In this document: piece after piece, positions 39,459-48,069 of the stretch
Numbering within the stretch: position 1 is the first letter of the stretch
Layout: each line of letters opens with the position of its first letter
DNA from: Thermomonas sp. HDW16
GTDB lineage: Bacteria; Pseudomonadota; Gammaproteobacteria; Xanthomonadales; Xanthomonadaceae
Assembly: GCF_011302915.1 (NCBI RefSeq)
Contig: NZ_CP049872.1
Span: forward strand, 1,488,001-1,552,000
Length of the DNA stretch: 64,000 nucleotides
Direction of reading: 5' to 3'
The notes under the pieces: generated by a model
The model's database searches: none
Told to the model about the DNA's origin: nothing
Seen by the model: only the letters and a program-made list of their open reading frames with translations
Made by a program: the position numbers and the translations under genes

Positions 39459-40565
39459 ATGAAAGTCCTGATCACCGGTGCCGATGGTTTCATCGGCAAG
39501 AACCTTCGCGTGGCGCTGGCAGAGCGAGAGAGTATCGAGGTTTTGGCTATCACCCGCACCAATGGCGATGCGGATCTGGTTGCTGCTGCGGCGAACGCGG
39601 AAGCTGTGATTCATCTGGCCGGCGTCAACCGCCCGCAGGATCCGACAGACTTCGTCACCGGCAATACGGACTTCACCGAGCGGTTATGTGAACTACTATC
39701 GGCAAGCGACCGCGCTGTGCCGGTAGCGTTTGCATCTTCCATCCAGGCCGAGCGCGACAACCCTTATGGTCTCAGCAAACGTTATGCGGAAACCCATCTG
39801 TCCAACTACGGTCAGCGCACCGGTGCACCGGTAGCGCTGTACAGGCTCGCCAACGTGTTCGGCAAGTGGAGTCGCCCCAACTACAACTCCGTGGTGGCCA
39901 CCTTCTGCCACAACCTCGCGCGCAGGTTGCCGATCCAGATCAACGATCCGGCCGCACCGGTGCAACTGGTCTATATCGACGACGTGGTGGCCGAATTCCT
40001 GCGCTTCCTTGACGAGCCGGGGCAGGGCGTGCGCCACGCGCAGGCCGGGCCGGTGTATGCGACCACCGTGGGCGAGCTGGCCCGCCAGATCGAGGCCTTC
40101 AGGGACGTACGCAGCACCTTGGTCACCGAGCGCGTTGGCACCGGGCTGGTGCGTGCGCTGTATGCCACCTATGTCAGCTTTCTGCCGAAGGAAGCATTCA
40201 GCTATGGCTTGGCCAAGCACGGCGACGCCCGCGGCGTGTTCGTGGAAATGCTGAAAACCCCGGACTGCGGCCAGTTCTCCTTCTTCACCGCACACCCCGG
40301 CATCACCCGTGGCGGTCATTACCACCACAGCAAGACTGAGAAATTCCTGGTGATCAAGGGTCGGGCGCGTTACCGCTTCCGCCACCTGCTCACCGACGAG
40401 GCCTTCATGGTTGACAGCGATGGTGACGAACCGCTCGTTGTGGAAACGATCCCCGGCTGGGCGCACGACATCACCAATATCGGCGATGACGAACTGGTGG
40501 TGATGCTGTGGGCGAACGAAATCTTCGATCGGCAACACCCGGATACGGTGGCGAGCAAGGTATGA
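39459..40565 (+). CDS. wbjC: UDP-2-acetamido-2,6-dideoxy-hexulose reductase/3-epimerase (WbjC/FnlB/CapF type)
   Basis: Second enzyme of the UDP-L-FucNAc route. The 368-residue protein has an N-terminal SDR domain (VLITGADGFIGKNLR, VIHLAGVNRP) and a C-terminal cupin with GITRGGHYHHSKTEKF, the CapF two-domain layout. ATG 39459 is preferred over an upstream GTG 39450. The stop overlaps the wbjD ATG. Confidence 0.94.
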   Translation: MKVLITGADGFIGKNLRVALAERESIEVLAITRTNGDADLVAAAANAEAVIHLAGVNRPQDPTDFVTGNTDFTERLCELLSASDRAVPVAFASSIQAERDNPYGLSKRYAETHLSNYGQRTGAPVALYRLANVFGKWSRPNYNSVVATFCHNLARRLPIQINDPAAPVQLVYIDDVVAEFLRFLDEPGQGVRHAQAGPVYATTVGELARQIEAFRDVRSTLVTERVGTGLVRALYATYVSFLPKEAFSYGLAKHGDARGVFVEMLKTPDCGQFSFFTAHPGITRGGHYHHSKTEKFLVIKGRARYRFRHLLTDEAFMVDSDGDEPLVVETIPGWAHDITNIGDDELVVMLWANEIFDRQHPDTVASKV

Positions 40566-41698
40566 ACACACGCAAGCTGAAGGTCGCCACCATCGTCGGC
40601 ACTCGTCCGGAAATCATCCGCTTGTCGCGGGTGCTGGCCGCGCTCGACGAGCATTGCGACCATGTGCTGATCCACACAGGCCAGAATTACGACTACGAGC
40701 TCAATGGGATCTTTTTCGACGATCTGGGTATTCGCAAGCCGGATCGGTTTCTAGAGGCTGCAGGGGCCACCGGTGCGGAGACCATCGGAAAGGTGATTAT
40801 CGCCGTCGACCAGGCCTTGGCCGACATCCAGCCCGATGCGGTGCTCGTGTTGGGTGACACCAACAGCTGCCTGGCAGTGATCCCGGCCAAGCGGCGCAAG
40901 ATACCCACCTTCCACATGGAAGCCGGTAACCGCTGCTTCGATATGCGTGTGCCGGAGGAAATCAATCGTCGCATCGTCGACCACACCGCGGATATCAACC
41001 TGACCTACAGCGACATCGCACGCGAATACTTGCTTGCCGAAGGGTTGCCGGCGGATCGTGTGATCAAGACCGGCAGTCCGATGCGTGAGGTGCTGACGCA
41101 TTACGCTCCGAAGATCGCTGCATCCGATGTGCTGCAGCATCTTGGTCTCGAAGCGGGACAGTATTTCATTGTCAGCGCCCATCGTGAGGAGAACATCGAG
41201 TCCGACCGCAATTTCGCCGGACTGATCGAAATCCTCGATACCGTCGCCGCCGCATACGGTTTGCCGGTGGTAGTTTCCGCCCATCCGCGCACGCGCAAGC
41301 GCATTGACGCGGCCGGCATGCAGCTTCATGCCGGCGTGCAATTGCTAAAACCGCTTGGTTTCAGTGATTACGTCCGTTTGCAAAAGGATGCAAGAGCGGT
41401 GCTATCCGATAGCGGCACCATCAATGAAGAGGCTTCCATTCTGAACTTCCGCGCGCTCAATCTGCGCGACGCGCATGAGCGCCCGGAAGGCATGGAAGAA
41501 GCTGCGGTGATGATGGTTGGCACGAATGTCGAACGCGTGATGCAGGGATTGGCGATCCTCGAGTCGCAACCCGCTGGCGATACCCGGCTGTTACGTCTGG
41601 TGTCCGACTACAGCATGCCAAACGTATCCGAGAAGGTCGTGCGGATCATTCACAGTTACGTGGACTATGTGAACCGGGTAGTCTGGAAGCGTTACTGA
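40562..41698 (+). CDS. wbjD: UDP-2,6-dideoxy-2-acetamido-talose 2-epimerase (WbjD/FnlC/CapG type)
   Basis: Third enzyme, producing UDP-N-acetyl-L-fucosamine. The 378-residue protein belongs to the UDP-GlcNAc 2-epimerase superfamily: IVGTRPEIIRLSRV, LIHTGQNYDYELN, HMEAGNRCFDMRVPEE and SAHREENIES. With wbjB and wbjC it completes the pathway. TGATG links it to wbuB. Confidence 0.95.
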   Translation: MNTRKLKVATIVGTRPEIIRLSRVLAALDEHCDHVLIHTGQNYDYELNGIFFDDLGIRKPDRFLEAAGATGAETIGKVIIAVDQALADIQPDAVLVLGDTNSCLAVIPAKRRKIPTFHMEAGNRCFDMRVPEEINRRIVDHTADINLTYSDIAREYLLAEGLPADRVIKTGSPMREVLTHYAPKIAASDVLQHLGLEAGQYFIVSAHREENIESDRNFAGLIEILDTVAAAYGLPVVVSAHPRTRKRIDAAGMQLHAGVQLLKPLGFSDYVRLQKDARAVLSDSGTINEEASILNFRALNLRDAHERPEGMEEAAVMMVGTNVERVMQGLAILESQPAGDTRLLRLVSDYSMPNVSEKVVRIIHSYVDYVNRVVWKRY

Positions 41699-42927
41699 TG
41701 CGCTTGTTGCTGGTAGCCGATACCTACCCGCCATCATGCATCTCCGGTGCGCTGCAGATGCGTGATCTTGCGGTTGCGTTGGCTCGCCAAGGGCATCGGC
41801 CGCTGATCCTTACACCAACAGATCAGCCTGGACAGCGTGTACGTCTGGAAGAGCACGATGGGGTGCAGGTGCTGCGCGTGCGTGCGCCCCGAACCAAGGA
41901 TGTGCCGTATATGCGGCGCACGCTTGCCGAATTGGTGTTGCCATGGGTATTGCTGCGCGGGTTGAATGCAAGTGTCCTCCGCCATGAACGCTGGGATGGC
42001 GTGATCTGGTATTCACCAACGATTTTCCTAGGGAAGGTAGCAAAGGCAATCAAGCGCCGGTCCCGGTGCCCTGGCTATCTCATCGTCCGCGACCTGTTCC
42101 CCGATTGGGCGGCTGATGCGGGGGTACTAAAGAAAGGCGGGCTGGCGTATCGGTGCTTCAAGCGGGTGGAACGGTTCCAGTATCGGCAGGCCGACATGAT
42201 CGGTGTGCAAACGCCATCGAACGCGCCATTGGTGGCATGCGACGCACCCGCTGCACGGATCGAAGTTCTTCACAACTGGCTTTCACCGTTGACCGTGCCC
42301 GCTGGAATGCAATCGACTGATCCATCGTCCTTGCTCGGCGATTTTGAATCCCGTATCAATTTCGTCTATGCCGGCAACATGGGCGTGGCGCAGGACATGG
42401 GTGCGTTCATCGCATTGGCGAAGCGCATGCAGGGCCGTGCCGACGTAGGGTTCATTTTTATCGGTCGTGGCAGCGAAGTGGCGCGGCTAAAAGTTGAGGC
42501 GCAAGCCTTGTCCAACCTGTTGGTACTTGATGAAGTTAGTCCGGAACGTTTGAGCGAGGTTCTGGCGCACTGTCATGTCGGGATCGTGGCGCTACACCCG
42601 GCGCACGCGACCCACAATATTCCCGGCAAGTTGCTGACCTATCTGAATGCCGGGCTGCCGGTCTTGGCTCGAGTCAATCCAAACAATGATCTAGTGGCAT
42701 TGGTGGAGAGGGAAGGGGTGGGGTTGACCGTCTCGGGTGACAACCCTGCATTGCTGCACGTGCATGCCTTGCGGCTGGCGGATGACTCGGGTCTGCGCGC
42801 TGCGATGGGGCAGGAAGGGCGGGCGCTTGCGCGGCGGCTGTTCTCACCTGAAAGTGCCGCTCGACAGCTGACAAGCAGGCTGATGGAACGTGCCGAATCT
42901 GATACTGGTACCCGCCGAGCCACGTAG
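41698..42927 (+). CDS. wbuB: WbuB-like L-FucNAc glycosyltransferase
   Basis: GT4-type transferase of 409 residues: LLLVADTYPPSCISGALQM, LIVRDLFPDWAADAG and the donor-binding VYAGNMGVAQDMGAF. WbuB proteins use UDP-L-FucNAc and are regularly found beside fnlABC, which is the case here. The transfer step itself is inferred from context. Confidence 0.85.
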   Translation: MRLLLVADTYPPSCISGALQMRDLAVALARQGHRPLILTPTDQPGQRVRLEEHDGVQVLRVRAPRTKDVPYMRRTLAELVLPWVLLRGLNASVLRHERWDGVIWYSPTIFLGKVAKAIKRRSRCPGYLIVRDLFPDWAADAGVLKKGGLAYRCFKRVERFQYRQADMIGVQTPSNAPLVACDAPAARIEVLHNWLSPLTVPAGMQSTDPSSLLGDFESRINFVYAGNMGVAQDMGAFIALAKRMQGRADVGFIFIGRGSEVARLKVEAQALSNLLVLDEVSPERLSEVLAHCHVGIVALHPAHATHNIPGKLLTYLNAGLPVLARVNPNNDLVALVEREGVGLTVSGDNPALLHVHALRLADDSGLRAAMGQEGRALARRLFSPESAARQLTSRLMERAESDTGTRRAT

Positions 42928-42966
42928 AATGCATGACTGGAAACCCGAATGAAGGAGCGCTAGCGC

Positions 42967-43977
42967 ATGAAGATACTGCTCACCGGCAGCGCTGGCTTCA
43001 TCGGTTCGCACGTAGCGCAGGCATTGTTGGCACGCGGCGACACCGTCATCGGCCTGGATAGCCTGAACAGCTATTACGACGTCACCCTGAAGCAGGCGCG
43101 GTTGGCGCGTTTCATTGATCATCCGAATTATGTCCACGTGCAGGCGGAACTGGCCGACCGCGCGGCGGTGGAGCAGGTGTTCGCCACCCACAAGCCTGAT
43201 CGCGTGATCAACCTTGCGGCACAGGCAGGCGTGCGTTACGCCGCCGAGAATCCGCACGTCTACGTCAGCAGCAACGTCACCGGCTTTCTGCACGTCTTGG
43301 AAGGCTGCCGCCACCATGGCGTGCAGCACCTGGTGTATGCCTCCACCAGTTCGGTGTATGGCGCCAATACCAATATGCCGTTCTCCGAGCACAACTCGGC
43401 CGAGCATCCGTTGACCCTGTACGCGGCAACCAAGAAAGCCAACGAACAAATGGCACACGGGTACGCGCATTTGTACGGCATCCCATGCACCGGCCTGCGT
43501 TTCTTTACCGTGTACGGGCCGTGGGGACGTCCGGACATGGCATTGTTCCTGTTCACCAAGGCGATCCTGGACGGCAAGCCGATCCGGGTGTTCAATCATG
43601 GCCGCCACAAGCGCAGCTTTACCTATGTAGACGATATCGTCGAAGGCGTGATCCGCACCTTGGATCGGATACCAAACAAAGACCCAGACTGGAGCGGTGC
43701 AAGCCCCGATCCGGCCACCAGTGGTGTTGCACCGTATCGGCTCTACAACATCGGCAATGAACAGTCGGTCGAGTTGCTGCGCTACATCGAAGTTCTGGAA
43801 CAATGCCTGGGCAGGAAAGCACAAATGGAAATGCTGCCGCTGCAGGCCGGTGACGTACCGGACACGGAGGCCGATGTCTCCGATCTGATCGCAAATGTCG
43901 GTTATCGGCCTGTCGTATCGGTAGAGCAGGGGGTCGCGAATTTCGTCGAGTGGTACCGCGACTACTACAACGTGTGA
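42967..43977 (+). CDS. NAD-dependent epimerase, UDP-glucuronate 4-epimerase type
   Basis: Extended SDR of 336 residues with [27 protein letters not shown] (typical of GlcA 4-epimerases), STSSVYG, and the catalytic Tyr-Lys in [10 protein letters not shown]. It could make UDP-GalA, or act on the N-acetyl uronic acid made by the TviB-like enzyme in the way TviC does. It is the last polysaccharide gene before the RiPP region. Confidence 0.9.
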   Translation: MKILLTGSAGFIGSHVAQALLARGDTVIGLDSLNSYYDVTLKQARLARFIDHPNYVHVQAELADRAAVEQVFATHKPDRVINLAAQAGVRYAAENPHVYVSSNVTGFLHVLEGCRHHGVQHLVYASTSSVYGANTNMPFSEHNSAEHPLTLYAATKKANEQMAHGYAHLYGIPCTGLRFFTVYGPWGRPDMALFLFTKAILDGKPIRVFNHGRHKRSFTYVDDIVEGVIRTLDRIPNKDPDWSGASPDPATSGVAPYRLYNIGNEQSVELLRYIEVLEQCLGRKAQMEMLPLQAGDVPDTEADVSDLIANVGYRPVVSVEQGVANFVEWYRDYYNV

Positions 43978-43987
43978 GGGCGTGCGG

Positions 43988-45133
43988 ATGTCGCGCTTGA
44001 TCGGAGCCCGCGTTGTGGGACGCAACGCTGCCGCGCCAGCTTCCGAAGTGCGATCCTGGCTCGCATCCGTATTGTCCGATGGGCATGAGGCCATCGGACT
44101 TGGCGATCATTCGGCCGAAACTGTTGTTGCTGCGGCAGAAGCCGAGGGTGTGCTTCCTCTGCTGGATTGGCGCCTCCGCGGCAGGCGGGGGTGGGAACTC
44201 TTGCCGAAGCCATTGCAGCAGCGACTGCAGGGCGGGGCCCGCCAAGCCGCGATGACCACCTTGTTCCGGGAGCGCGAAATCCAGCGCATCGCGAAGGCAT
44301 TGGCAGATGCTGGCGCACGCGCCTTGCTGTTGAAAGGCAATGCGCTTGGGTTGTGGCTGTACCCCCAGCCCTACTTGCGCGTGACCAGCGATATCGACTT
44401 GCTGTTCTCCGATCGCATGGCGTTGCAGCAAGTATCGAGCGTTCTCTCGAAGATTGGCTACAGCATGGAACCGATGCCAGGCAGCACGATCCACGAGATG
44501 AAGGGCAGGCTTGTCATCGACGGGGGCAGTCGTTGTGAGCTGGACGTCCATGAGCGCCTGCTCAATGCGCCCGCCTATGCGGAGATATTCTCCTTCGACG
44601 AGCTGTGGCAAGGAGCAATTGACCTGCCATCGATAGACGTGGCAGTGAAGGCGTTGTCGCCCGGGCATGCGTTCGCGCATGCATGCCTGAATCGTGCGCT
44701 CGACATGCAGGTCGGCGAACCCGACCAGCTGAAGCTGCTCTACGACGTGCATCTCTTGTGCAAGCAGATGGATACAGCCTCATGGGAGGCATTCGCGGAA
44801 CTGACGCGGACAAAGCGGATCGCTGGAATTTGCCTGCGAACCCTGCAGGACGCATCAGAGGCATTCGGTTCAAGGGTGCCCGATGGGGTGGTGGATAAGC
44901 TTGGATCGCAAGCCGAGAATGAGCCCCTGGATTGGCGGGAGCTGCAGAATTGGCGTTACATGCAGTGGCAGAACCTGAAGGCGCTGCCGGATATGCGCGC
45001 GCGCATGAGTTGGTTATGGCAGCGGGTTTTCCCGACCCGCCAACAACTCCATGAGTTGCATGGCGACGGCAATTGGCTGCAACTGATCTGGCGGCGTTTT
45101 GCGCGGTTGCTATACAGGGTTTTCGGCCGCTGA
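43988..45133 (+). CDS. Nucleotidyltransferase family protein (PF14907-like)
   Basis: The 381-residue protein shows the nucleotidyltransferase signature of this family: LLKGNALGLWLYPQP followed by RVTSDIDLLFSD with paired Asp residues. Relatives occur beside lasso-peptide and HPr-kinase-like genes, which suits the location. ATG 43988 has GAGGG 7 nt upstream and is preferred over GTG 43982. It converges on the radical SAM gene with a 20-nt gap. Its substrate is unknown. Confidence 0.78.
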   Translation: MSRLIGARVVGRNAAAPASEVRSWLASVLSDGHEAIGLGDHSAETVVAAAEAEGVLPLLDWRLRGRRGWELLPKPLQQRLQGGARQAAMTTLFREREIQRIAKALADAGARALLLKGNALGLWLYPQPYLRVTSDIDLLFSDRMALQQVSSVLSKIGYSMEPMPGSTIHEMKGRLVIDGGSRCELDVHERLLNAPAYAEIFSFDELWQGAIDLPSIDVAVKALSPGHAFAHACLNRALDMQVGEPDQLKLLYDVHLLCKQMDTASWEAFAELTRTKRIAGICLRTLQDASEAFGSRVPDGVVDKLGSQAENEPLDWRELQNWRYMQWQNLKALPDMRARMSWLWQRVFPTRQQLHELHGDGNWLQLIWRRFARLLYRVFGR

Positions 45134-45153
45134 GTCTGGCCTCGGCATTCGCA

Positions 45154-46239
45154 TCAGGCGACGATATCCAGTGGAATCTGCCGCATTTTCTTCTGCTGCA
45201 GGTTCTTCGACGGCACGCCCGTGCGGGCGTAGGACTTCTCGCAGTCCTGGATCGATGGGCCGCGCATGTTGCCTTCCATGTAGGCGAGCCCCGGGCATCG
45301 GCTGCAACTGCTGCCGTGCACGCAGGACGAACAACCCTGCAGGTCCGATACGCGGATCGCGCGCACTTCGTTCAATTGCGGCGAATCGCGCCAGATGTCG
45401 ATGAAGCCCTGCTCACGCACGTTGCCTACCTTGTACGGGAATTGCACGCAGGGGTAGACGTCGCCGTAAGGGGAGACATAGCACGCGGTGTGGCCCGCAC
45501 TGCAGGGCAGCGTCTTGTAGGCTTCTTCCAGTGGGGTAGGGCCGCTGGGTGGCGCCAGCACGCGATCCGCCTGGTCGCCCAGTAGTGTTGCATCGCGCAT
45601 CACCCCGGTCAGGCGGTCGGCATCCATGTTGAGGGAAACGATGGAGCGGTCGCCGTCCATCATCGGGGTGATGGTGGCATCCACCGTGTATCCGACGCCC
45701 ATCTCGTCCGCCAGCGCCTGCACCTGCTTGTAGTCATCGGCGTTCTGCGTCATGAGTACGTTGGCGAGCGTGACCTTGACCCCGGCGTCGCGGAGGAAGC
45801 GGACGCCTTCGATGGTGCGCTTGAACGAGCCCGGGAGCTTGGTGATGTCGTCGTGGGTGGCGGCATCGTGCGAATACAGGCTGACTTGCACCGAATCCAC
45901 GCCGAGCGCGGCGATCCGACGCGCCTTGGCCGCACGCACCATGACCGCATTGGTCTTGAGCTTGACCGAGAACCCCAGGGCACGAGCGCGCTCGACGATC
46001 TCGAACAAATCCGGGCGCATGAAGATCTCGCCACCGCTGATCGTGAGAAAGAACACCCCGGCGGCCGCCATTTGGTCGAGCAGCGCCAGGATTTCGGCGG
46101 TGTCCATCTCGCCGTGGTCTTCATGGTCGAGATAGCAATGGACGCAGCGCTCGTTGCAGCGGTAGGTGAGGTCGAGTTGCACGCTCAGCGGGAGGCCCAG
46201 CTCAAGCGCGCGCGCGCCCATCCGGTGCATCAGGCTCAT
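45154..46239 (-). CDS. Radical SAM/SPASM peptide-modifying enzyme
   Basis: The 361-residue protein has the radical SAM cluster CNERCVHC (C28, C32, C35), the ISGGE motif (68-71) and a C-terminal SPASM region. Its Cys are C246, C253, C264, C303, C306, C312, C315 and C333, enough for two auxiliary [4Fe-4S] clusters. Such enzymes (PqqE, AlbA, ranthipeptide synthases) make cross-links in ribosomal peptides. Being the last gene of a cassette with a PqqD-like protein and a candidate precursor suggests peptide maturation. Start overlaps the PqqD stop (ATGA). Confidence 0.93.
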   Translation of the reverse strand: MSLMHRMGARALELGLPLSVQLDLTYRCNERCVHCYLDHEDHGEMDTAEILALLDQMAAAGVFFLTISGGEIFMRPDLFEIVERARALGFSVKLKTNAVMVRAAKARRIAALGVDSVQVSLYSHDAATHDDITKLPGSFKRTIEGVRFLRDAGVKVTLANVLMTQNADDYKQVQALADEMGVGYTVDATITPMMDGDRSIVSLNMDADRLTGVMRDATLLGDQADRVLAPPSGPTPLEEAYKTLPCSAGHTACYVSPYGDVYPCVQFPYKVGNVREQGFIDIWRDSPQLNEVRAIRVSDLQGCSSCVHGSSCSRCPGLAYMEGNMRGPSIQDCEKSYARTGVPSKNLQQKKMRQIPLDIVA

Positions 46240-46544
46240 GCGCCGTCCCCGGTCGCCGTGAACGGCATGTCGCCCACCTGCAGAATCCCGCGTTCGGCCA
46301 AACCAAGTGCGAGTGAGCGGGCATCCTCCAGTGCGGTTGCGGGATCGATGTCGAACACCGGCGCGATCAACTGCGCCACGATATCGGCCAACGGGGTGAG
46401 GCCATCAGCGGCGTCCCACAGGATGGCGGCGGTTTCGTTGAGGCTGAACAATGACGAGTCATGCGCGGACATGATCATCAATTCGTCGCCGATGCGCCGA
46501 GCCGCCACGTTGCTGGATCGCAGGATGTAGAGAGAATCATTCAT
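46236..46544 (-). CDS. PqqD-like RiPP recognition protein
   Basis: The 102-residue protein has the PqqD fold pattern: FSLNETAAILWDAADG followed by a helix-rich second half. PqqD/RRE proteins bind leader peptides and present them to the modifying enzyme. ATG 46544 overlaps the kinase stop by ATGA; the stop overlaps the radical SAM start. Confidence 0.88.
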   Translation of the reverse strand: MNDSLYILRSSNVAARRIGDELMIMSAHDSSLFSLNETAAILWDAADGLTPLADIVAQLIAPVFDIDPATALEDARSLALGLAERGILQVGDMPFTATGDGA

Positions 46545-47386
46545 GGTTGTGCATCGATCATGTCCCACACGTGCGCATCAGGGACGAAGGTGAGCTTTCG
46601 CACGGGCACGCGCGATGCCAGTGCGATGGCATTGTCGAACACGCGAGCGGTTAGCGCGTCGTCGTTGGCGAAATACAGGATGTTGGCCATCAACGCACGC
46701 ACGGCGGCGGACGGCGTCAGCGTGTCGATCCGGTTCTCCTGGCCCTTGGCAAGCAGGAACACGCCAGCAAGTGGCGCGCGCAGGTTTTCCCCGGGACGTC
46801 CCAGCTCGCCCGAGAATGGCGTGCCGTACGCGAAATAACGGCCATCTTCCGGGCGCAGGAACGACATCTCGTCGGTCAGGATGTGACTGTGGGTTGGTGC
46901 CAGCCGCGAGATCGTGGTCTTGCCGGCCCCGGACACGCCGGTGAATGCCCAAGCCCGGCCACCGCTGACCACGCTGGAAGCATGCATCAGCATGCCGCCT
47001 TGTTCCGCGAGAAGCAGCGTGTGCAGGATACGGATCACCGAATCCAGTGAGTACGGACTGGGAACCATCCGTGCGCGGCCGTGGTGTGAGAGGGGATCCC
47101 ACTCCGCGAAGAAATCTCCGCGGCGCACCTGCCAGAGCGCACCGTTGCGCGACACTTCGACGGTGTCCTTGTGTGCGTCGATCCCGTCGCGTTCAGCTTC
47201 AGGCAGGAATGGGGTCAACTCGATGTCGAAAACGTGATCCGGCTGTGCCGCATCTCCCAGGAAGCCGTCGAAACGCCCTCGCATCTCGGCCACGAACTCT
47301 GGTGAGTCGGTGCGCAGGCGCACCCAGATGTCGCCGATGCCGACATCCAATTGGCCAGTCGCGTCACAAGTGCTGCAGTCGTTCAT
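46541..47386 (-). CDS. HPr-kinase-like P-loop protein
   Basis: A 281-residue protein resembling the C-terminal kinase part of HPr kinase/phosphorylase, as found in RiPP clusters. It contains GMLMHASSVVSGGRAW and a P-loop TGVSGAGKT (149-157). No PTS genes are present, so a role on HPr is unlikely. In lasso clusters related kinases phosphorylate a C-terminal Ser of the peptide; here the candidate precursor also ends in Ser. ATG 47386 overlaps the protease stop (ATGA). Confidence 0.82.
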   Translation of the reverse strand: MNDCSTCDATGQLDVGIGDIWVRLRTDSPEFVAEMRGRFDGFLGDAAQPDHVFDIELTPFLPEAERDGIDAHKDTVEVSRNGALWQVRRGDFFAEWDPLSHHGRARMVPSPYSLDSVIRILHTLLLAEQGGMLMHASSVVSGGRAWAFTGVSGAGKTTISRLAPTHSHILTDEMSFLRPEDGRYFAYGTPFSGELGRPGENLRAPLAGVFLLAKGQENRIDTLTPSAAVRALMANILYFANDDALTARVFDNAIALASRVPVRKLTFVPDAHVWDMIDAQP

Positions 47387-47883
47387 GCGAGCAGCGTCGC
47401 CAGTAAAGGCGCCCGGGAAAATAGATGGTGAATGGGGTTGATGCGCCGGATCAGCCAACGTGCAGCGCGCTGGCGCCGCAGCCAGTGGCGTCCACCCGCA
47501 TGTCGAAGCGTCGATGTGCCACGCTGCTGACCAACGAGGACGCCAAGGACATTGTGTGTGGCGACGGGGGCATCCGGCGCCGTGAGCGCATCGCCTTGGG
47601 TGAGCATCTCGTTGTCCTGGCGATGCAACAGGCGATGCGCGACCAGCCTCGCACCGTCCTGCACCAGCAATACCTGCCCAGGTGCGATGTCATCGATCAT
47701 GCAGGCGTGGAAATGCAGCAAGTCACCGGGTGCGATTGCGGGCAGCATGCTGCCACCGGTGGCGCGAATCGTAAGCTTGCCGAAGTTGGCGAGTACATCG
47801 CTGGCCAACCCGGCGCGCATACAGGTCGTGGGCGAGCCCACGACCGAGCCGACATTCACGAATTGCTCAACACGCGGCGGCAT
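47383..47883 (-). CDS. Signal-peptidase-like S24/S26 protease
   Basis: Up to 166 residues, with the nucleophile motif GGSMLPAIAPGD (S45) and a downstream VAHRLL (H83) plus LTQGDAL. A His rather than a Lys as general base would be the S26B/SipW-like arrangement. There is no strong membrane helix in view. It may remove the leader of the neighbouring precursor. The first ATG (47883) lies inside the precursor gene; ATG 47820, 36 nt after the precursor stop, is an alternative start that keeps the whole catalytic part. Confidence 0.8.
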   Translation of the reverse strand: MPPRVEQFVNVGSVVGSPTTCMRAGLASDVLANFGKLTIRATGGSMLPAIAPGDLLHFHACMIDDIAPGQVLLVQDGARLVAHRLLHRQDNEMLTQGDALTAPDAPVATHNVLGVLVGQQRGTSTLRHAGGRHWLRRQRAARWLIRRINPIHHLFSRAPLLATLLA

Positions 47884-48035
47884 TGATCCTGGACCTGACC
47901 GCGGATCTTGCCGCAGGCCAAGGCCATGGTCTCGAACACGCTTTCGTATTCGAAGGCGGGCTTGAGATAGGTGCGCTTACCCTTGGTGGTTTCTTGCGAG
48001 GGTGTTGAAGTGACTTGCGTGTCAGGCTGGTTCAT
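47856..48035 (-). CDS. Candidate RiPP precursor peptide, 59 residues, two Cys
   Basis: Read directly from the minus strand: a 59-residue frame from ATG 48035 to TGA at 47858. The N-terminus is Gln/Thr/Ser/Pro-rich and unstructured. A YLKP motif (Y23-P26) follows, resembling the YxxP leader motif that PqqD/RRE domains bind in lasso precursors. Then come FEYESVFETMALACG and a C-terminal part with C41 and C52, Arg/Lys/Gln-rich, ending in Ser-Asn-Ser. It stands directly before the protease, kinase, PqqD and radical SAM genes. Precursor role is inferred from size, motif and position; I do not recognise the family. Confidence 0.7.
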   Translation of the reverse strand: MNQPDTQVTSTPSQETTKGKRTYLKPAFEYESVFETMALACGKIRGQVQDQCRRVLSNS

Positions 48036-48069
48036 TCGTTTGTCCCGATTTTGTCCGTACTGAACTGAT

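Noticed and set aside
42844-44094. A 416-residue minus-strand frame over the epimerase gene
   Set aside because: Antisense of a clear epimerase; biased composition.
47856-48035. Calling the Cys peptide a lanthipeptide or SCIFF-type ranthipeptide
   Set aside because: No LanB/LanM genes are present, and the peptide lacks the six-Cys pattern.
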